Notes under the pieces: generated by a model
The model's input: only the letters and a program-made list of their open reading frames with translations
Told to the model about the DNA's origin: nothing
Database searches by the model: none
DNA from: Aselliscus stoliczkanus
Taxonomy: Eukaryota > Chordata > Mammalia > Chiroptera > Hipposideridae
DNA: 64,000 nt
Reading direction: 5' to 3'
Assembly (NCBI GenBank): GCA_033961575.1
Contig: CM066731.1
Coordinates: 82,481,501 to 82,545,500 of the forward strand
Program-made: the position numbers and the translations under genes
Shown here: piece after piece, positions 57,717-64,000 of the stretch
Position numbering within the stretch: the first letter of the stretch is position 1
Layout of the letters: every line of letters starts with the position of its first letter

Positions 57717-59407
57717 GAAATTACGAGTAGAGTTGAGTTGCTGTTGAAATGTTATGTATTGTATGCATTTAATTAAATAAGGTCCCTGCCCACCCACCCC
57801 CAGCCTCCAACACTTGGATGGCTCTGCACAAGCTCATAGACCCTGGGCACTATTGCTGTAGCATGGGACAGATACGTCATTGTGCCCTTAGGTAAGGGAG
57901 GGATTCAGGTTTTCCTCAGCCCTTCGGCTGCAATTCAGTTCTCCAGACATTGATGGGGACTCTGAGGTGCCTCTTGCCACACATGTTGCTGGAGCTACCA
58001 AAATAAACCAGTGTTCTTTCTCTCAAGGAGTTTGCAGGCTAGACCCCTTAAACAGATGGCTTCAATATGGCCTCATCAGGTGCTGTGGGCAGACGACAGA
58101 GGCAGAGGGAGGGCGCTTTAGCTGAGCAGAGGGCAGACTGACTGCAAAGGTATAGGTATGGATGGTCCAGCCATATTTTGAAGGATGCTTACTTACGTGG
58201 TAAGAAGAAGAGGTGAGGAGCAGAGGGAGTTTGGGGAAAATCCTGGGGTGGAGGTGTGTGTCAGAGGCTTGGAAACAGTGTGGCATGTGTGGGAACGATG
58301 GGCTGTCATTACTGCCGGAATGATATGTGAGGGGTGGATTGTGGTGGTGACAACTCCCATCAAAGGCAGGGAGGGGCTGCGTATGGTGGCCTTGTGCCAT
58401 CTTAGACAAGTTGACGCTCGTTCTGAGCTAGTGACCTACTTCTAGTGTCACTGCTGAATATTTTTTGGATTTATTTGGTATCTCTCAATACATATCAGTT
58501 ATTTAACTAAGTTTCTAACTCCCTCTGTCCTTTGCAGTATTTAATAAGTTCTGTATTGTTTGCTTTTTGTTCAGTTATCTCTTCTTAAAGAAATAGAAAT
58601 AGCATAGTTTTAAAAATAACTTCATTGTTATCAGAAAAGTGCGAATATAAGTATACAGGGAAATAGCTTAATTTAAAATCACATAATCACTATTAAAACA
58701 CCTAACAATATGAACATATATGAAACAAGTAACAGTCTCTGTGATTTCTACCATTCGGAGATAGCCACTGTCAACATTTTGTTATGTTGCCCTGAACATC
58801 TGTCTATGGTCATGAAGAGACTATACACCTGCCATTTTCTAACTTGTTTTTTCATTCACTAATAAGTCATAGCCACCTTTCAAAGTTAGTGTCCATGGAT
58901 CCTTACCACCCTTTAATGGCTACAGGGGATTTTATTTTATGGTGTGACACAACTTAGCTAATTTTTCATTGGTGGACATTTAGATGGATTCTATTTTGTT
59001 AACTATTGGAAGGACTTCAATGAAAGAATCTCCCTCAAATGTACATTTTTGTGCATTTGTCTTCTCTTAAAATGTTTTATGGAAAATTTCAAGTATACAA
59101 AAATAGTGTGATGAAAAAAAATAGTGTGATGAGATATATACTATACATATATTATACATGGGTATACACCCAGCTTTAGCAGTTAACAGTGTTCTAACAT
59201 TTATTTTTTTATTTACACTCTCATAATTGTTTTTCCTCTGTCTCATCATTTGAGAGCAAATACCAGGCATCATATCATTTCATACATATATGTGTGTATG
59301 TGTGTGTGTATATACATACACACACACATATACACACTTATATACACACACACACGCACACATATATTACATATATTATATTTTTGTTATATATATTGTA
59401 TAATCAA
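57008..59407. other. Non-coding sequence with (AT)n and L1-like relic
   Basis: (TA)n lies at about 57676-57717. The part at 58600-59280 resembles an old L1 3' region ('catttagatggattctattttgttaact'). A complex (TG)n/(CA)n/(TA)n tract covers about 59280-59400. No exon was recognised. Confidence 0.5.
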
Positions 59408-59958
59408 GGTCAGACAATTAAGTTCATGAACTTGTTGCAATGATATTGCTAATCTTTTATCAGAAGTATTATTCATTATGAATTTGTACCAACTGGACAG
59501 TTAACCAAGTTTACTATTTCGAAGTGCTGAAAAGGCTGTGTGAAAAAGTTAGATGATCTGAACTTTTTGCCAACAATTCATGGCTCTTGCATCATCGCAA
59601 TGCACCAGCTCACAAGGCATTGTCTGTGAGGGAGATTTTAGCCAGTAAACAAATAACTATATTGGAACACCCTCCCTACTCACCTGATCTGGCCCCCAGT
59701 GACTTCTTTCTTTACCCAAAGATAAAGGAAATATTGAAAGAAAGACATTTTGAAGACATTCAGGACCTCAGGGGTACTACGATGACAGCTCTGATGGTCA
59801 TTCCAGAAAAAGAGTTCCAAAATTTCTTTGAAGGATGGAGTAGACTTTGGTGTCAGTGCATAGCTTCCCAAGGGGAGTACTTCAAAGGTGACTGTAATGA
59901 TATTCAGCAATGAGGTATGGAGCATCTTTTCTAGGATGAATTCGCCAATTGTCTGACC
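59408..59958 (+). mobile_element. Internally deleted mariner
   Basis: Inverted ends 'ggtcagacaattaagttcatgaac' and the inverse of 'gatgaattcgccaattgtctgacc' bound a 551-bp element. The C-terminal third of the transposase is readable at 59587-59913 (NAPAHKALS, EHPPYSPDLAPSDFFLYPK). The usual HHDN reads HHRN, so one catalytic Asp is lost; the final Asp in APSDFF remains. The DNA-binding half is deleted. This belongs to a different mariner lineage from 48859-51146. Confidence 0.88.
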
Positions 59959-60207
59959 ACACATGTGTACACATGTGTATGTGTGTATATATATGCAAAC
60001 ACACCCACATATAACATATATATATACACACACACATATATCAGTCTTTTAAAATAAGGACTCAAAAACATAATGGTATGAAATAAGCAAAGTTAACATT
60101 AATTCTTAATATTATGCAAATCAGGATACATGCAATGCCTAAATGTTGCATTGGTTGATACATCTCTTAAGTCTCTTAATTTATAATCTTTCTCCCCTTC
60201 TTCTTCG
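59959..60207. repeat. Alternating (TG)n/(TA)n/(CA)n tract and flank
   Basis: 'gtgtgtatatatatgcaaacacacccacatataacatatatatatacacacacacatata' at about 59965-60040 is near-palindromic. The rest is unique. Confidence 0.8.
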
Positions 60208-60649
60208 TTTTTTTTTTTTTAAAGATTTTATTGGGGAATTGGGGGAGAGGAACAGCATTGGGGAACCGGGGAAGGGGAACAGACAAGTTGCTGTCCTTTT
60301 GTTCTTCAGTCTAGTTGTGGAGGACGTTGCTTCACTGGCCCATGTTGGTATGATCATTGCGCTCTTCTCGGGTGAGATAGTCGCTTGCTGGCCTCTGGAC
60401 AGCCTCTCACAGTGGCTCTTGGCCGCTCACACTGGCTGCCGGCCACTCACTGTAGTCTATGGCAGCCCACTGTAGCAGGGGCTGCAGCTATGCTGCCTCG
60501 GGGACTCACAGCAGCCCAGCTCCAAGTGGAGCTGTTGTTTACCATCTTAGCTGTAGAGGGCAGTGTCACTGGCCCTCATATGTGGGATCTGAACCGGGGC
60601 TGCTGGCATCCCAAGCCAGCTCTTAACCAACGCACCACTCGGCTGGCCC
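60208..60649 (-). repeat. tRNA-headed SINE, long simple type
   Basis: Flanked by 'ctccccttctt' on both sides, with all conserved body blocks present. Confidence 0.9.
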
Positions 60650-61304
60650 TCCCCTTCTTTATTCTTATGCTATTTATTGAAAAAACAACGTCATTTATTC
60701 ATTAGAATTTTGCACCATCTGAACTTACCAATGGCCTCCTTATGGTGTCATTTAATATGTTCTTCCACACATGGTCATCGCTCATAAACTGGGAATTAGA
60801 CCTGTAGGATTGATCCATTCACTAAGGTTGGTTAGTAAGTTCTAGTCTTGTCAGTCCTTGATGTAGCCATGTCTACATTCATTATTTCATTAGAGTTTTC
60901 AAAATGATGATTTTTATCAACTTTTTATTTTGAGATCATTGTAGATTCATATGCAGTTGTAAGAAATAATACAGAGAGATCCTTTGTCCCCACACCCAGT
61001 TCCCCTCAGTGTAGCATCTTACTTGAGAATAGTCCCATATCACAACCAGGGAATTGACATTCATACAATCCATGGACTATATTCAGATTATACTAGTTTT
61101 ACATGCACTTGTATGTTTGCCTGTGTTCATGTGTCTGTGTGTGTGCACACACATGCATTTAGTTCTATGCAATTTTATCCCATAAGTAGATAAGTGTGGA
61201 TAACACCACAGTCAAGAATGAGAACATTTCCATCACAAGCCATAGCCACCTCCTTCCCTTCCTAACCCCAGCAACACTGATCTGTTCCTCGTTTCAGTAA
61301 TTTT

Positions 61305-61415
61305 GGGGTTGGCTGAGTGGCACGGTGGTTAAGCGCTGGCTTGAGACGCCAGCGGCCCCAGTTCGGGTCCCACATATGAGGGCCAGTGACACTGCCCTCA
61401 AAAAAACAAAAAAAG
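61305..61415 (+). repeat. Short tRNA-only SINE
   Basis: Head 'ggggttggctgagtggcacggtgg', B box 'agttcgggtccc', then 'cagtgacactgccctc' and an A-rich tail 'aaaaaaacaaaaaaag'. Confidence 0.9.
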
Positions 61416-61427
61416 ACCTTCCTTCTC

Positions 61428-61537
61428 AGGCCAGCCAAGTGGCGTGATGGTTAAGAGCTGGCTTGGGATGCCAGCAGCCCTGGTTCGTATCCCACATATG
61501 AGGGCCAGTGATACTGCCCTCTAAAAAGAAAAAAAAG
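61428..61537 (+). repeat. Second short tRNA-only SINE in tandem
   Basis: Lies 12 bp after the previous one in the same orientation. It has B box 'ggttcgtatccc', the tail 'aaaaagaaaaaaaag', and then the 'taataataattttg' flank. Confidence 0.9.
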
Positions 61538-61760
61538 TAATAATAATTTTGTCATTACAAGAATGACATATAAATGAAATTTGAGATTAGATTTTTTTAT
61601 TCAACTTAATTCCCTTGAGCTCCATCAAATTGTTATGCGTATCAATAATTTATTCCTTTTTATTACTGAGTAGTATTTCATGATGTGGATATACCAGTTT
61701 GTTTAACCATTCACTTGTTGAAGGACATTTGGGTTGTTTCCAGTTTTGGGATACAAGGTA

Positions 61761-62318
61761 TATGATCAAAAGATATGGTGAATATTTAAATAAAAATCAT
61801 TTATTACAGTAAAAGACACATTGCCATTAATCCCCCTCAAAATACTCCCTCTTGCGGCTAACACACTCATGCCGTCATTGCCACTTTCTGAAGCAGTTCT
61901 GGAAGTCCTCTTTTGTGAGTGTCTTTACTTCATCCTCCATCATGACAATGCTCTGAATCACACATCGCTTCTGGTATATGGCAATTTCTGTCAAATAAAA
62001 ACATTCTGGTGTGTCCTCATCTACCTTATTCACCGGATCTGGCACCATGTGAATTCTGGCTCTTCCCCAAAGTCAAGATGACAATGAAAGGTAAATGTTT
62101 TGAATCGATTCAGGACATCTAGGCAGCCACAACAGCACAACTATAGACACTCACAAAAGAGGACTTCCAGAACTGCTTTAGAAAGTGGCAAGAATGATGG
62201 GATGAGTGTGTCCATAGAGAGGGAGAGTATTTTGAGGGGGATTAATGGCAATTGTGTCTTTTACTGTAATAATTTTTTTTATATTTAAACATTCACAGTA
62301 TTTTTTGATCATACCTCA
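61761..62318 (+). mobile_element. Fold-back mariner with about 170-bp inverted arms
   Basis: The left arm (about 61761-61931) is the reverse complement of the right arm (about 62143-62318). Both correspond to the mariner 3' end, including 'gagggggattaatggcaat' and 'agaggacttccagaactgctt'. The plus-strand middle (61932-62142) still reads as the catalytic C-terminal region (HHDNALNH; FWLFPK-like 'SSPKS'). The usual 5' half and 5' terminus are missing, replaced by the inverted 3' arm. An RNA across it would form a long hairpin with a loop of about 210 nt. Confidence 0.88.
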
Positions 62319-63317
62319 TATTACACATGAATGTGCTATGAGCATTTATATACAGGTTTTTGTGTGAACATAGTTTTTGTTTCTCTGACATAAATGTCCT
62401 AAGAATGCAGTTGCTGTATTGTATGATAAACACATGTTTAGTTTTGTAAGAAGCTGCCATATTCCTTTCCCAGAGTAGCTATACCTTTTTGCATTTCCAC
62501 CAGCAATGAATGAGAAAACTAGTTTCTCTGTGCCCTTACAACATTTGGTGTTATCGTTATTTTTTCATTTTAGCCATTTTGATAGGTACAGAAATCATGA
62601 TTTTTAAGTTCTGTCATTCTTTCAGTGCTTTTTAGCTATAGTTCTATAAAGAAGAACTTTCTTCGTCAGCTATTTGGTAACATTGAAATACAGTCAGTAT
62701 AAGAAAGGCATAAAACATTTGTTTATTTTTCTCATTTCATTGCCCTCTCCCATCTTGGTAAGCCAATTTTGAGAAAAACAAATTAGTGCTCTGTTGGTTT
62801 CCAGAGTGACTAATAGGCTTTTTACAAAATATCATTCTGCATTTTTAAAACATTTGATGTGGTTATCTTCTTAGGATAAATCAGTGGAAGAGAAATTGCT
62901 GTGTCAAAGGACAGGCAAATTTATAATTTTAGTACAGATTACCCTACTCCCCTCCAGAAAGACTGTACTATTTTATACTCTTAGCAGTAGTGTATAAAAA
63001 TATTTTTCTCTACCTCATTGCCAAAACTGGCTTAGCCAGTTTTTATTTTTTAGAATTTTACAAATCTTATCGCTAAATTGATATCTCAATGTTTCTTTTT
63101 ACAGTTCTTTAGTTGCTAGTAAACTTGGTCATCTCTTCACATTATTGACTTTTTAAAAATTTAGCCAATTACCTTTACCCATGCTTCTGTTAGGATATTG
63201 GTCTTTTCTTACATTTTTATGTTGTTATACATATCCATCTTTTTATTGATGGTTGGTGATTTTTGTTTGCTTAGAAAGTCCTTTCCTACATTAAGATTAT
63301 AAAAATATGTACCCATT

Positions 63318-63422
63318 GGGCTGGCCGAGTGGTGCGGTGGTTAAGCGCTGGCTTGGGAAGCCAGTGGCCCCGGTTCGGGTCCCACATATGAGGGCCAGTG
63401 ACACTGCCCTCAAAAAAAAAAA
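63318..63422 (+). repeat. Short tRNA-only SINE
   Basis: Head 'gggctggccgagtggtgcggtgg', B box 'ggttcgggtccc', A-rich tail. The flanking duplication is 'atgtacccatt' (63307-63317 and about 63423-63433). Confidence 0.92.
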
Positions 63423-63599
63423 TGTACCCATTTTTCTGGTTCCTCTCTATTATTTTATAATTAAATTTAAATATTTGTTCAACATATCGTTTATTTGTGT
63501 ATAAGGAATGAAGTGAGAATCCTGCATTACTTTTTTCCCAATGCCATTTATTAAATAAACTGCCTTTTACCCACTAATGTGAAATTCCACTTTTATTTT

Positions 63600-63642
63600 T
63601 TTTTAAAAGATTTTATTGGGAAATTGGGGAGAGGGGAACAGC
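63600..63642 (-). repeat. SINE 3'-tail fragment
   Basis: Only the 'aaaagattttattgggaaattggggagaggggaacagc' tail is present before unrelated sequence begins. It is a severely 5'-truncated SINE. Confidence 0.75.
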
Positions 63643-64000
63643 TATGATTCAGAGAGGATTTCTAGGCCAAATTAATTTGGCTTGTTGGTATCTGTTATGA
63701 AATACTCTAGATACACTAAAAGGCATAAAATATACTACCTATGTATCTAACGTCCTGCCTAAGACATAAAATACTACCAGTATAATCAAAACACCTGTGT
63801 TCTTCTCCCTACCTGTATAAATCTTCCTTTGCCTCAGAGATAACTAATTATCTCCTTTTAAACATACATAATAAGGGCTATGGTTCTGAACTTTGTATAA
63901 ATGTTAGTGTACTCTGATTCTTCAACTAGCTTTTTTCATTCACCATAATTTTAAGATTCATCTGTGTTGATATGTATAGTTCCAGTCCATTCATTTTTAT
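63643..64000. other. Unique or old-L1-like AT-rich end of the window
   Basis: No gene seen. The text 'cttcaactagcttttttcattcaccataattttaagattcatc' resembles an old L1 3' region in antisense. Confidence 0.4.

Larger units (their letters stand above)
60910..63595 (-). mobile_element. Old L1 remnant(s) carrying short SINEs and a fold-back mariner
   Basis: The 3'-UTR-like start 'tattttgagatcattgtagattcatatgcagttgtaagaaat' parallels 39050-39100. Scraps of the ORF2 end follow on the minus strand on either side of the mariner at 61761-62318. The latter part (62830-63300) may be a second old L1. Confidence 0.5.

Noticed and set aside
22440..64000. Coding exons of C2orf76 on the plus strand
   Set aside because: I looked for codons for its conserved N-terminus and C-terminus and recognised none. 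Only the divergent promoter context suggests the gene.
1..64000. A novel multi-gene system or operon
   Set aside because: The window has one intron-containing host gene and otherwise repeats and non-coding DNA. Nothing resembling a gene cluster is present.

Overview
The window is mammalian nuclear DNA. It is dominated by young and old retroelements: L1 LINEs, several classes of tRNA-derived SINE, MIR, LTR fragments and mariner/Tigger elements. The most diagnostic repeats are tRNA-headed SINEs that end in an AATAAAATCTTT-type tail, together with L1s whose 3' end reads 'agtttcaggtgtac'. Several mariner copies are also present. This combination best fits a bat, perhaps a rhinolophoid (horseshoe or leaf-nosed group). 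That assignment comes from memory of repeat families and is tentative. There is nothing prokaryotic here, and no CRISPR array or gene cluster.

One real, intact protein-coding gene is visible: DBI (acyl-CoA-binding protein / diazepam-binding inhibitor), on the minus strand. It has four coding exons between 22177 and 17233. All splice sites are canonical and the spliced product has 87 residues. Its CpG-rich, TATA-less promoter at about 22180-22560 has CCAAT, GC-box, E-box and NRF1-like motifs and probably fires in both directions. In human the neighbour that starts there is C2orf76, but none of its coding exons was recognised. Intron 1 of DBI holds a 141-bp duplicate of the exon-1 region and what looks like a decayed alternative first exon.

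Layout: 1-5390 is L1 fragments and serial SINEs. 5751-7056 is an LTR-like element carrying SINEs within SINEs. 7640-17000 is old intergenic DNA with MIR, LTR and L1 relics. 17015-22560 is DBI and its promoter. 22560-24622 is largely unique. 24624-33570 is a full-length minus-strand L1 with a target-site duplication, itself interrupted by a SINE and by a RAB10 retrocopy whose 200-codon frame is open. 33590-46790 is two more minus-strand L1s riddled with SINEs and an LTR. 48859-51146 is a complete mariner that hosts a later L1 insertion with a probable 3' transduction and a templated 94-bp host-sequence insertion. 51150-64000 is mostly non-coding and contains an inverted SINE pair, a Tigger-like element, an internally deleted mariner and a fold-back mariner with about 170-bp arms.

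No multi-gene system is present. The points of interest are the DBI first-exon duplication, the RAB10 retrocopy with compensating indels, the compound multi-tRNA SINEs, the L1 transduction inside the mariner, the templated insertion and the two large hairpin-forming structures.
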